Positions 44,640 through 53,396 of a stretch of 64,000 nt of DNA are shown in pieces. The position numbers and the translations under genes are program-made. The notes beneath the pieces are model-generated. The model searched no databases and was not told where the DNA came from. It saw only the letters and a program-made list of their open reading frames with translations. Source of the DNA: SHVO01 sp964576515. Lineage in GTDB: Bacteria; Pseudomonadota; Alphaproteobacteria; Rhodospirillales; Rhodospirillaceae. Where the stretch lies: the NCBI GenBank assembly GCA_964576515.1, contig CAZNUW010000001.1:124001-188000 (forward strand), given 5' to 3'. The first letter of the stretch is position 1, and every line of letters begins with the position of its first letter.

Positions 44640-45314
44640 CTACGCCTTCCCGAATTCGCCCGTAATCCGTCCATCCAGGAGTTCGATGGTGCGGTCCGCC
44701 CTGTTGGCATGGACCAGGGCGTGTGTCGCCATCACGACCGTTATCCCCTGTTTCACGAGGTCGATCAGCAGGTCCATGACCATCGCGCCGGTCTTGGTGT
44801 CGAGATTGCCGGTGGGTTCGTCGGCCAGCACGAGTTCCGGCTGCGAAACCAGAGCGCGGGCAATGGCGACACGCTGTTGCTGCCCGCCGGACATTTGTTG
44901 CGGAAGATCGCGGGCAAGATCCTTGATGCCGAGGCGTTCCATGACCTCATCGACACGGCGTCCCCGTTCGGCCGCGGGCATGCTGCGATAAATCAACGCG
45001 GTTTCGATATTCTCGCGGACGTTCAAATCCTCGATCAGATGGAAGTTCTGGAAGACGAATCCGATCTTGTCGCGGCGGAGCGCGGTGAGCTGCTTTTCGC
45101 TTAAGCCGGTCACGTCCGCGCCGTGAAAGAGATAGCAGCCGCGGGTGGGCGTATCCAGAAGACCGAGGATATTGAGCAACGTGGACTTCCCGCAGCCCGA
45201 CGGCCCCATGATCGCGAGGAATTCGCCTTTGGGGATGACGAGGGACACGTCCTGTAAGCCGGTCTTGTCGACCGCGGCTTGATAGATTTTTCCAACACCG
45301 GAGAGTTCAAACAT
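44640..45314 (-). CDS. ABC exporter ATPase (MacB/LolD type), second copy
   Basis: A 224-residue ATPase: Walker A GPSGCGKST, signature MSGGQQQRVAIAR, Walker B LVLADEPTGNLD and switch His ATHALVH. The QNFHLIEDLNVRENIE segment places it with LolD/MacB/YtrE-type ATPases that work with FtsX-fold permeases. It is a paralogue of the ATPase at 50723-51406. It follows the DUF1566-like gene by 9 bp and is the last transporter gene of the operon. Confidence 0.9.
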   Translation of the reverse strand: MFELSGVGKIYQAAVDKTGLQDVSLVIPKGEFLAIMGPSGCGKSTLLNILGLLDTPTRGCYLFHGADVTGLSEKQLTALRRDKIGFVFQNFHLIEDLNVRENIETALIYRSMPAAERGRRVDEVMERLGIKDLARDLPQQMSGGQQQRVAIARALVSQPELVLADEPTGNLDTKTGAMVMDLLIDLVKQGITVVMATHALVHANRADRTIELLDGRITGEFGKA

Positions 45315-45323
45315 GGTTCAGCC

Positions 45324-45821
45324 CTATGTACGGTCGTAACCGCCCCGTACGAGGCGGACGGGGGCAAGCATGCCCTTGCCCTTGTAGGCGCGCTCGGTGC
45401 CGCGGCGGAAATTGACCATCCAAATTCCCCGGCGGTTCTTGGTGGCGCTCCAGTAAAGAAGGAATGGCTCCTCAATGCCGGGGAATACGATTTGATTGAG
45501 GGCCGGCGAGCAGGTGCTGGAGACGAGCGACAACAGTTCGATGCGATTGGGCAAGCGCCAACCGTCCCGCTCCAAGGAACGCGCTTCGTCCCATGTGAAG
45601 CCCAGAACCTCCCCAGTACACCCATTTTCTTCGCTCCACTGTTGGCCGACGCTACACCGCTGCCATTCCAACCGCGTGCGTTTATCAAACGCCGTCGGCC
45701 CGCGCACCTCGTACCGCGACGACGGCGGCCGCACCTCGCCGTTCCGACACGCCGCGAAGGCGGGATCGACCGTAATGAAGCCCGGGATGAGACCGATGAG
45801 CAGAACGATGGCGCGTTTCAT
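45324..45821 (-). CDS. Secreted DUF1566-type protein
   Basis: A 165-residue exported protein. The signal peptide ends at DPAFA|ACR. The body has TRLEWQRCSVGQQW, FTWDEARSLERDGWRLPNRIELLSLV, YWSAT and APVRLVRGG, the standard pattern of DUF1566 (Lcl C-terminal) domains, with several cysteines. These domains are found in surface and adhesion proteins; the biochemical role is unclear. Its ATG overlaps the stop of the upstream permease (ATGA), so it is translationally tied to an ABC exporter, an odd partner. Confidence 0.85.
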   Translation of the reverse strand: MKRAIVLLIGLIPGFITVDPAFAACRNGEVRPPSSRYEVRGPTAFDKRTRLEWQRCSVGQQWSEENGCTGEVLGFTWDEARSLERDGWRLPNRIELLSLVSSTCSPALNQIVFPGIEEPFLLYWSATKNRRGIWMVNFRRGTERAYKGKGMLAPVRLVRGGYDRT

Positions 45822-48238
45822 TCATACCTCAGCGCTTTGACGGGTTGCGCCCGCGCAACCAAGAGCGCGTGGCCGATGACGGTGAGAAGCGCGATGGTGA
45901 GCGCGAGGGCCGACGCCGCAATGAACATCCAAGGCGTCATCTCAATGCGGTATGCGAAACCGTTCAACCACTGCCGCATGGTAAACCAGGCAATGGGCCA
46001 TGCCGCAAGATTCGCCCACAACACAGGCTTGGCGAACTGCCAAAGCATAAGGCGCAATATATCCAGACGTGTCGCACCCATGGATTTGCGAATTCCGATC
46101 TCCTTGGTGCGCTGCTCGGCGGCAAAGATGGCCAATCCGAAAAGACCGAGAGCCGCGATCACAATGGCGATGACGGTAAGATGCTTCAGCACCTGCGTTT
46201 GACGAATCAAGTCGAGATAGATGCTCTGCGCGGACTGATCGACGAAGCTGCGTATAATCGCGCGCGGTTCACCCGCCGTCCGCCAAAGCGCATCTATCGC
46301 AACCAGCGTCTCGGGTACGCGGGAACCGTCAAGTTTGAGATTTAGGATGCGATGCATTGCGGGATCCACCCAGAATATAGTCGGTGGTGTTATTTCACGG
46401 ACAGATCCGCGCGCGTAATCTGGGACCACCCCGATGATTTCCGAGGGCAGTGGCACAGCGGCGTTATACTGAGCGGCGCGGCGCTGCCGCGACCAACTGA
46501 CGGACTGCCCCACCGCGTCTTCCGGCGACCCAAAGCCCATCGCCCTAACAAGGGCTTCATTTACGACGATGCTCGGTTGCGGCGCGGCCTGGCGATCGGC
46601 CGGCGCGACATCACCGCCAAAGTCGCGGGAAAAAAACCGCCCCGCAACCGGTTTCAGCCCAAACATCTCGAAGTAGCCGAAATCGACCGCGGTAATTGCC
46701 GCGGAAAGTTTGCGCCCCTGCGGGCCGACCGCAGGCGCTGGAAAACCTATCTCCAGGATCGCGGAGTTGGCGCAAGCCGCGTCGATCACGCCGTCGAGTT
46801 TGCGGACCTCTGTCGCGAAAGCCGTCGCGCACGATGTTGTAATTTGTAGAACTTGATCTTTCTCAAATCGTAAACCATCCGTCAGCGCGTAACTGGTTTG
46901 GGCGGAAACAACACCGGCTGCGATACTCAGCGCGACGAGCACGGCAAACTGCGCTCCGATAACAATGCCGCGCAGCCGCCCACGGTTTACCTTCGAAACA
47001 TCGCTCCGAAGGACGCTTACCGGTCGCAACCTGGACAACAACGTGACGGGATAGCCGCCCGCAATAAACGCAATCATGAGAATTATTAACGCGACTATGC
47101 TTGGCCACAAAAACGTATCTGCGAAGGAGATCGTCCGATGTAAAAGCGCATTGAGCGTCGGCAATAGCGCCCAAGCCGCAGCAAAACCGAACAGCACGAC
47201 ACAGGTAACCTGTAATACGTTTTCGGCCATGAACTGGCGAAAAAGGTCGCGACGAAGCGCGCCTGAGACTTTCCTTATTCCGATCTCGACAGAACGCTTC
47301 GCCGCGAGCGCGGCTGAAATACTGATAAAATTGGCCGCCGCCAGGGCAACGATAAGCACACCGATCAAAAGAAAACCGTAGGCGCTGCTCCGGTTCCCGC
47401 TCGCCTTCATTTCAAACAATCGGGCTGGACGAAGGTGAATTTGAGAAATCGGTTCGGCCTGAAGCGTAATGGACGCACCACCGTGGCGAAACTCGGGATA
47501 CCGGGCGACGATAGAGGCCAGCACACCCTGAAAATCCGTTACACCCGCCGCGGAACGCAGCAACGCATAAACGTACGCCATTGGCGGCAAACCGTTAGGC
47601 GGCGTCGGCGCGGCGTCGAAAGCCGCCAAGTTCGAGCGATTGGATGTGCCGGACGCGACGATCGTCAGATCGAGATGCGTGTTGGACGGCAGATCTTTCA
47701 TTACGCCCGTCACGTTCATGGAAAACGTGCGGTTGAATGTGAGCGCGCGGCCGACAACATCCTCCCTGCCGAAGATTTGCTGCGCCGCCGAACGGCTCAA
47801 CACCACACTTTCGGGCTGGACCAGCGCCGTCGCGCGATCGCCGGACATGAACGGGATTTTGAAAACATCGAAAAAATTCGCGTCGGCCCAGTATATTTTT
47901 TGTTGGAACTCCACCGCTCCATGGCCGACCGTCACGCTTGAACTGGCAAGGCGCGTAACCGCATCGACCTCAGGCGCGTCGTTCCGCAATGCTTTTGCGA
48001 GCAGTGGAGGCGCCATTTCCAGTTTATCTACAGTATGTGGAAAAACGGCGTCGGACGTGATGCGCACAATGCGCTCATTGTCCGGAATCCAACGGTCGTA
48101 GGTAAATTCGTCATGGACATAGAGGGCAATAAGGAACGCGGCGGCGGCGGCAACACCAAGCCCGAGCATTGCAATCGTTGCCGTTATCCGATTTCGTATG
48201 AGATTGCGCAAAGCCGCAGCGAGATAATTGCGCAGCAT
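45818..48238 (-). CDS. FtsX/MacB-type ABC permease, second copy
   Basis: An 806-residue permease with two FtsX-like halves. Each half begins with a transmembrane helix and a periplasmic MacB-like domain; the membrane motif EQRTKEIGIRKSMGAT near the C-terminus couples to the ATPase. The N-terminus is MLRNYLAAALRNLIRNR and the C-terminus LVARAQPVKALRYE. It is collinear with the permease at 48254-50683 and probably arose by tandem duplication. Such exporters use ATP to drive periplasmic movements, moving peptides, antibiotics or lipoproteins. GC content looks lower than in its neighbours around 46.8-48 kb. Confidence 0.9.
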   Translation of the reverse strand: MLRNYLAAALRNLIRNRITATIAMLGLGVAAAAAFLIALYVHDEFTYDRWIPDNERIVRITSDAVFPHTVDKLEMAPPLLAKALRNDAPEVDAVTRLASSSVTVGHGAVEFQQKIYWADANFFDVFKIPFMSGDRATALVQPESVVLSRSAAQQIFGREDVVGRALTFNRTFSMNVTGVMKDLPSNTHLDLTIVASGTSNRSNLAAFDAAPTPPNGLPPMAYVYALLRSAAGVTDFQGVLASIVARYPEFRHGGASITLQAEPISQIHLRPARLFEMKASGNRSSAYGFLLIGVLIVALAAANFISISAALAAKRSVEIGIRKVSGALRRDLFRQFMAENVLQVTCVVLFGFAAAWALLPTLNALLHRTISFADTFLWPSIVALIILMIAFIAGGYPVTLLSRLRPVSVLRSDVSKVNRGRLRGIVIGAQFAVLVALSIAAGVVSAQTSYALTDGLRFEKDQVLQITTSCATAFATEVRKLDGVIDAACANSAILEIGFPAPAVGPQGRKLSAAITAVDFGYFEMFGLKPVAGRFFSRDFGGDVAPADRQAAPQPSIVVNEALVRAMGFGSPEDAVGQSVSWSRQRRAAQYNAAVPLPSEIIGVVPDYARGSVREITPPTIFWVDPAMHRILNLKLDGSRVPETLVAIDALWRTAGEPRAIIRSFVDQSAQSIYLDLIRQTQVLKHLTVIAIVIAALGLFGLAIFAAEQRTKEIGIRKSMGATRLDILRLMLWQFAKPVLWANLAAWPIAWFTMRQWLNGFAYRIEMTPWMFIAASALALTIALLTVIGHALLVARAQPVKALRYE

Positions 48239-48253
48239 GTCCCTTCTCCGTCC

Positions 48254-50683
48254 CTACTCGTACCTGAGTGATTTTACGGGAGCGGCACGTGCAACCAGCA
48301 GCGCGTGCCCGAGGACGGTGACGAGGGCAATCACAAGCGCGAAACCCGAGGCCGCAAGGAACATCCACGGGGCGAGATCGATGTGGTAAGCGAAGCCTTC
48401 CAACCAGCGCCGCATAAGGAAATAAGCAGCGGGCCATGCAATGAGGTTCGCCCACAGCACGGGTTTGGCGAACTGCCACAGCAAAAGCCGCAGAATATCG
48501 GCGCGTGCGGCGCCCATCGATTTGCGGATACCGATTTCCTTGGTGCGCTGCTCGGCCGTGAACGCCGACAAAGCGAAAAGTCCCAAGGCGGCAATCACCA
48601 CCGCGACCCCGGAGAAAACTGTGAAGAACTGAGATTGCCGCGTGATGTCGAGGTAAAGCTCCTGTACCCGCTGATCGAGGAAGGTGCGCGTGAGCGGTTT
48701 AGGCTCGCCGGACACCCGCCATATGCGATCAATTGCGGCGAGCGTCTCCGGAATGTCCGCGCCCTTGAGCTTGATGCTTAAGACTTGATAGCCCGCCGGG
48801 TCTACCGCATAGGCGACCGGACGTACTTTTTCGTGGACGGCATCGAGCCAGATCTCCGGCGTCACGCCGACAATCTCATAAGGCCCCTGTTGAAGGCGTC
48901 CGGGCCTGTACTGCCCCTCCCATGCGACCAACTGGCCAAGCGCCGCCTCGTTCGATACGAAACCGATGGCGCGCACGGCCGCTTCATTGAGAACGATGGA
49001 CCTTGGCGCATCGGTGTTATCCATAGGATTTTCGCGCTGGAAGAACCGGCCTACGACCGGCTGTACGCCGTACAGTTCGAAAAACCCTATGCCGACCATC
49101 GCCTCATCGATGCTGGCGAGCGTGCCATCGGCGCGCTTTGTTTCCATCTGGCTCCATGCATAGTTCAGCGCCGCGCTACTTGAGCAGGCGGCCGCCGCCA
49201 CGCCGGGCAACTTCGCGACCTCGTCCTTAAAGGCCGTCGCGCAATTCGTTTGGGCAAGCAGGACCTGGGCCGTGTCGAGCCGCATACCGTCATCAAAAGC
49301 AAAACGTGTTTGGCGATAAACGATGGCGCTCGTCAGAATGAGCGAAATCAAGACCGCAAACTGAACGACGACGATGGCTTGGCGCAGACGGGAAGATTTG
49401 CCGCCGCCGGCCGCCGCACCCCGCAGAACAGACGCGACCTTGAAAGCGGGAAGCACCAGCGCCGGATAGAGGCCAGCCAAAAAGCCGACGACAACGGTGA
49501 TGGCAAGAATCGTCGCCGCCAGGGCGCTATTCGTGGTCACGTCCAAGGATATGCTGTCACGCGCCAGAAACGCATTGACGCGCGGCACCAGGAGCGCGAC
49601 AGCAGCAGCGGCGGCCACCATCGCCAGCGCCGTCGTGAGCAGCGCTTCGCCAATGAATTGAAGCGCGAGGTCGAAGCGGAAGGCTCCCGAGACCTTGCGA
49701 ACCCCCACTTCAACGGCCCGCTGTGCGGCCCGGGCGGTCGCGAGGCTCGCGAAGTTAATGCAGGCCAGTAGGATGAGGCAGAGCGCAACCAGAGTCAGCG
49801 CGCGCACCGTCTCCGGGTTGCCGTGCGGTTTCTGGTACCACGTCGCCGATCCGGGCGAGAGATGGAGATCCGCTATGGGTTTCACCGCGTAGGTTTGGGT
49901 GACACCGTTCTTTTCTTGAAGCGCCAGACGTTCGGCGACGCCTGTCGCCTTGAGGACCGCGGGCAGGGCCTCACGCAGGATCGCCGCGTCCGCGCCGGGT
50001 TTCAGGCGGACATAGGTGTAGGCATCGCCCGGGCGCGCGTTGAGCGCGACGAAGTCCGAGAACGGCGCCCGCGCCGAAGCAAGGACGTCGAAATTGAACT
50101 GCGTGTTCGAGGGAAGGTCCTCGATCACCGCGGTCACGGTCAACGTCTGCTGCCTGTTAAGTTCCAGCGTTTCGCCGCGCGCATCGTCGCGGCCGAAATA
50201 CTTACGCGCCATGCGTCGCGTAATCACGACGCCGTCCGGCCTTTCTAGCGCCGCCGTATCGCCTGCGATCAGGGGCAGCGGCAACACCGCGAGGATATTC
50301 GGATCAGCCCAGTATAAGCGCTCCTCGGCTTCCACGCCGCCACGGCGAATGCCTTCCAGCGGCTCGCGCGCCCGTGGCGCGTTATAGAGGCGCGCGGCCC
50401 CTTCAACCTCGGGGATCGCAGCGATCAATCCGTCCGCGAGTTGGCTGGGCGCCATGTCGCCGAAGACGGTTGGATTGCCGTTATCGAAATTCACTTCGAA
50501 CGTGACAGTAAACGTCCGGTCTGATCCCGGTATCCACCGTTCGTAGGTCAACTCGTCGCGAATGAAGAGAACGATCAAGAGCACCGCGGCAAATCCGGCG
50601 GCTAAGCCAAGGATATTGACCGCGGCATAGAGTCTGTTTCGAACCATGTTCCGGAGCGCGGCTGCGAGGTAGTTATGAAGCAT
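48254..50683 (-). CDS. FtsX/MacB-type ABC permease, first copy
   Basis: An 809-residue permease with the same build as its downstream paralogue: MLHNYLAAALRNMVRNR at the start, RAVEVGVRKVSGAFR in the middle and EQRTKEIGIRKSMGAA near the end, closing LVARAAPVKSLRYE. The two are most alike over the last 100 residues. It starts 39 bp after the ATPase stop, with the second permease 15 bp further on. Two permeases could form a heterodimer, or two separate pumps could share one adaptor. Confidence 0.9.
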   Translation of the reverse strand: MLHNYLAAALRNMVRNRLYAAVNILGLAAGFAAVLLIVLFIRDELTYERWIPGSDRTFTVTFEVNFDNGNPTVFGDMAPSQLADGLIAAIPEVEGAARLYNAPRAREPLEGIRRGGVEAEERLYWADPNILAVLPLPLIAGDTAALERPDGVVITRRMARKYFGRDDARGETLELNRQQTLTVTAVIEDLPSNTQFNFDVLASARAPFSDFVALNARPGDAYTYVRLKPGADAAILREALPAVLKATGVAERLALQEKNGVTQTYAVKPIADLHLSPGSATWYQKPHGNPETVRALTLVALCLILLACINFASLATARAAQRAVEVGVRKVSGAFRFDLALQFIGEALLTTALAMVAAAAAVALLVPRVNAFLARDSISLDVTTNSALAATILAITVVVGFLAGLYPALVLPAFKVASVLRGAAAGGGKSSRLRQAIVVVQFAVLISLILTSAIVYRQTRFAFDDGMRLDTAQVLLAQTNCATAFKDEVAKLPGVAAAACSSSAALNYAWSQMETKRADGTLASIDEAMVGIGFFELYGVQPVVGRFFQRENPMDNTDAPRSIVLNEAAVRAIGFVSNEAALGQLVAWEGQYRPGRLQQGPYEIVGVTPEIWLDAVHEKVRPVAYAVDPAGYQVLSIKLKGADIPETLAAIDRIWRVSGEPKPLTRTFLDQRVQELYLDITRQSQFFTVFSGVAVVIAALGLFALSAFTAEQRTKEIGIRKSMGAARADILRLLLWQFAKPVLWANLIAWPAAYFLMRRWLEGFAYHIDLAPWMFLAASGFALVIALVTVLGHALLVARAAPVKSLRYE

Positions 50684-50722
50684 CGCGGATCCCCCTCCCA
50701 GAGGATGGCCAGGAAAATTCGG

Positions 50723-51406
50723 TTACGCGGCGACAGAAACGGGATCCACGATCCGTCCATCGAGCAGGTGAATGCAGCGATGCGCGCGCGCCGCAAAAGC
50801 TTCCGAGTGCGTGACCATGACGACAGTGGTGCCGTTACCGACGCAGCTTTCGAGCATCCGCATCACCGCTTCGCCGTTGGCGGTGTCGAGGTTACCGGTA
50901 GGCTCGTCGGCGAGGATCAGTTTCGGTTGACAGACGAGTGCGCGCGCGACGGCGACACGCTGCTGTTGGCCCCCAGAAAGCTGCTGGGGCATATGTTTGG
51001 CGCGATGCGAGAGGCCCACGTGCTCAAGGACCTTCGCGACCCGTTTACGGCGCTCGGCCGCGGGGACACGGCGGTAGATGAGCGCCACTTCCACGTTCTC
51101 GGCGACGTTCAGGTCGTCGATCAGATTGAAGCTTTGGAAGATGAAGCCGACGCCGATCCTGCGCCGCACGGCGGTCAACTGGTCTTCCGTGTAGCCCGCG
51201 ACGTTCTCGCCATAGAACCAATAGGCGCCCGACGTGGGTTGATCGACCAGGTCGAGGGTGTTGAGGAGCGTGGACTTTCCGCAGCCCGAAGGCCCCATGA
51301 TGGCGACGAACTCGTCCGGCTGGATCTGAAGCGAGATGGAATCGAGGGCCAAGGTCTGCACTTCGGTCGTGCGATACACCTTCGAAATGCTCTCCAGCTT
51401 CAGCAT
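50723..51406 (-). CDS. ABC exporter ATPase (MacB/LolD type), first copy
   Basis: A 227-residue ATPase: Walker A GPSGCGKST, signature LSGGQQQRVAVAR, Walker B LILADEPTGNLD and VTHSEAFA. QSFNLIDDLNVAENVE matches the LolD/MacB group. The ATG at 51404-51406 has AGGGGAGC upstream; the longer frame runs into the adaptor gene. It lies 11 bp after the adaptor stop. Paralogue of the ATPase at 44640-45314. Confidence 0.92.
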   Translation of the reverse strand: MLKLESISKVYRTTEVQTLALDSISLQIQPDEFVAIMGPSGCGKSTLLNTLDLVDQPTSGAYWFYGENVAGYTEDQLTAVRRRIGVGFIFQSFNLIDDLNVAENVEVALIYRRVPAAERRKRVAKVLEHVGLSHRAKHMPQQLSGGQQQRVAVARALVCQPKLILADEPTGNLDTANGEAVMRMLESCVGNGTTVVMVTHSEAFAARAHRCIHLLDGRIVDPVSVAA

Positions 51407-51417
51407 GGCGCTCCCCT

Positions 51418-52725
51418 TCACCGTGTCAAAACAATGCGATCCAAACGCTCGTAACCTGTGTAGTCGGACGTGATGATGCGTTCGCCGGCGGCGAGGCCGC
51501 CCGCGATCTCGACCTGCTCGCTGTTGCGGCGGCCGATCTTGATGCGGCGGCGCTCGGCGACATCGTCTTCGGTCAAGACAAAGACCCAATCGCCGCCCGT
51601 GCGCTCCAGAAAGGCCCCGGACGCCACGACAAGAGCCGAGCGGTCGTCACCCAGCGCGAGGCGGCCCTGTAGTCCCTGGCCTGAAACGAGTCCGGCGGGA
51701 TCGGTTTCCACAAACGAAAGATCGATCATGAACCGGCCCTCGTTCACCTGCGGATAGATGCGGCTGACGCGCGCGCGGACGGGAACGCCGTTCCAATCGA
51801 CCGTCGCGACCTGATCGGCGCGCACGCGCGCGAGATAGAACTCATCCACTTCGGCGGAGAGTTTGTAGCCGGTCTCCGGCGTGATCTCGGCCAATCGCTG
51901 ACCTGGGTTCCGGTTCTCGCCGATCTTCAAGTCGATATGTGTGATACGGCCCGCCGCAGGAGCCCGGACGATGAGATTGTCGAGTTTCGCCCGGACGACT
52001 TCCAGATTGAGGCGCAACTTGTCGAGTTGATCGCGGATGGCGGGCAACAGGCGTGTCCGTAATTCGGCCTGCTGATGGTTGCTGGACGCCTGGATCGGGC
52101 GCATGTGCCGGTAGTGCGCGAGCTCATCGGCGACCGCTTCCCGGCTTTCCACGGACGCGGCCCCGGTCGCGGCAAGCGCCTCGCGCCGCGTGAGGGACCG
52201 GGAGAGCCTCTGGATGTTGTAGTCGATATCGGCAAGCAGCCGCGCGTTGGCGGCGAAGTTCTGTTCGAGCGCGATCTCGTTCTGCTGGAGTTGGGAGATG
52301 GCCTGATTGAGCTGGGACTCCTGCTGAATCACCTGAAGCTGCAGGTTGGTGTTGCCGAACTCGATCATGCGCTGTCCGGCCTCGACCATCTCGCCGGGTT
52401 GCACGAGCACGCGCTCGACGCGTCCGCCCTCGACGGCATCGAGATAGATGGTGTCACGCGGCACGACCTTGGCGCGCACGGGGATGAGATCGCGGAACAC
52501 GCCCTGCTCCACCGTACCGAGGGTGAGCTGCACGGCGGGCACCCGCAAGGTGCGCGCGCCGTCGCCGACGACGAGCGCGATCATCGCGAGCAGGGCCGCG
52601 ACGCCCCCGGCGGCGATCACGCCGACGCGCACGGCGAGCGGTTGCCTGGCCCATAGATTCGGTTCTATCGGGGTGTCCATCGCCGCGCCGGGGCTTTGTG
52701 CAAGCTTGAGCTGGGCGACGGACAC
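51418..52725 (-). CDS. HlyD-family periplasmic adaptor
   Basis: A 435-residue membrane-fusion protein. One N-terminal helix (VGVIAAGGVAALLAMIALVV), a biotinyl-lipoyl half-motif VLVQPGEMVEAGQRMIEFG, a long coiled-coil (about 125-235) and the second half IVRAPAAGRITHIDLKIGE. The barrel and C-terminal parts end in YERLDRIVLTR. It bridges the inner-membrane permease to an outer-membrane channel; no TolC-type gene is present in the window. I use the GTG at 52723-52725; the ATG at 52680 is a possible later start. Confidence 0.88.
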   Translation of the reverse strand: MSVAQLKLAQSPGAAMDTPIEPNLWARQPLAVRVGVIAAGGVAALLAMIALVVGDGARTLRVPAVQLTLGTVEQGVFRDLIPVRAKVVPRDTIYLDAVEGGRVERVLVQPGEMVEAGQRMIEFGNTNLQLQVIQQESQLNQAISQLQQNEIALEQNFAANARLLADIDYNIQRLSRSLTRREALAATGAASVESREAVADELAHYRHMRPIQASSNHQQAELRTRLLPAIRDQLDKLRLNLEVVRAKLDNLIVRAPAAGRITHIDLKIGENRNPGQRLAEITPETGYKLSAEVDEFYLARVRADQVATVDWNGVPVRARVSRIYPQVNEGRFMIDLSFVETDPAGLVSGQGLQGRLALGDDRSALVVASGAFLERTGGDWVFVLTEDDVAERRRIKIGRRNSEQVEIAGGLAAGERIITSDYTGYERLDRIVLTR

Positions 52726-52732
52726 GGGACGG

Positions 52733-53068
52733 TCACCGGGCCTTGAGGCGCGACTTCATCGCGGCTTTCACGAGGCCCATCACCGCCTCCATCGAGCCGC
52801 CGCAAAATTGGTCGGCAATGTTCTTCACCGCCTTCACAGCGATCTCCTCGCGCGTTTCGACGGCATGATAGGTGAACGTGCCTTGATCGACGGTATGCGT
52901 GAGATAGCCCTTTTCCTCCAACCGCCGGAGAACGGTGCGGATGGTGGGATCCTTGAGGGGGCGCGGCAACGCCTTGCGCACTGCGGCCGCCGTCATGGCG
53001 CCATGGGTCCAGATGAGCTGCGCAACCTCGTGCTCGAGATCGCCAAGGGGAGGAAGCGGTTTCGCCAT
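52733..53068 (-). CDS. BlaI/MecI/CopY-type repressor
   Basis: A 111-residue winged-helix repressor. LGDLEHEVAQLIWTHGAMTAAAVRKAL, then DPTIRTVLRRLEEKGYLTHTVDQGTFTYHAV is the BlaI/MecI DNA-binding domain. The C-terminal dimerisation helices contain one cysteine (QFCGGSMEAVM). The gene heads the exporter operon, 7 bp before the adaptor. No BlaR1-type sensor protease is nearby. I start at the ATG at 53066-53068; a GTG at 53104 would lie inside the palindromic operator and is rejected. It probably represses its own operon until an unknown signal, perhaps proteolysis or a metal, lifts it. Confidence 0.9.
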   Translation of the reverse strand: MAKPLPPLGDLEHEVAQLIWTHGAMTAAAVRKALPRPLKDPTIRTVLRRLEEKGYLTHTVDQGTFTYHAVETREEIAVKAVKNIADQFCGGSMEAVMGLVKAAMKSRLKAR

Positions 53069-53090
53069 GATCCTTGTGTTCGTCGAAATG

Positions 53091-53120
53091 TTACGAATAG
53101 TCACATGTGACGATTCGTAA
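53091..53120. promoter_or_regulatory. 30-bp palindromic operator of the BlaI-type operon
   Basis: A near-perfect palindrome centred at 53105/53106: outer arms TTACGAAT and ATTCGTAA, inner core GTCACATGTGAC, with one asymmetric base pair between arm and core. The ACATGT core agrees with BlaI/CopY-type sites (ACA-TGT). It ends 22 bp before the repressor ATG. Confidence 0.8.
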
Positions 53121-53162
53121 CACGTCTGCCGAACGTTGGCAACCGCGGAGCAGGCCTCGCCG

Positions 53163-53378
53163 CTAAACCTCAGGCTCCAGGAATTCCGGGCAGATGTCGG
53201 AGGCGATGCGCCGCGCCCGGGTGAGGTCTTCCTCGAGGACCATGAGGCGGCGCGGGAAAGCCGAGCCGTAGATGTCGGCGATGCCGTCGAACTCCACGGC
53301 CTCGATCCCGGCTTCGGCCAGCGCGGCGATCACGGCGGAGATGAGCACGGGGTTGTCGGTGCGCAGGAGCTCGATCAT
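53163..53378 (-). CDS. DUF2007 domain protein
   Basis: A 71-residue protein: MIELLRTDNPVLISAVIAAL, AEFDG-like VEFDGIADIYGSAFPRRLMV and EDLTRARRI match DUF2007, a small alpha-beta fold found alone or next to signalling and methyltransferase genes. Function not known. It follows the nuclease gene by 18 bp. Confidence 0.88.
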   Translation of the reverse strand: MIELLRTDNPVLISAVIAALAEAGIEAVEFDGIADIYGSAFPRRLMVLEEDLTRARRIASDICPEFLEPEV

Positions 53379-53396
53379 TGAGGGCTCATCATGAGC

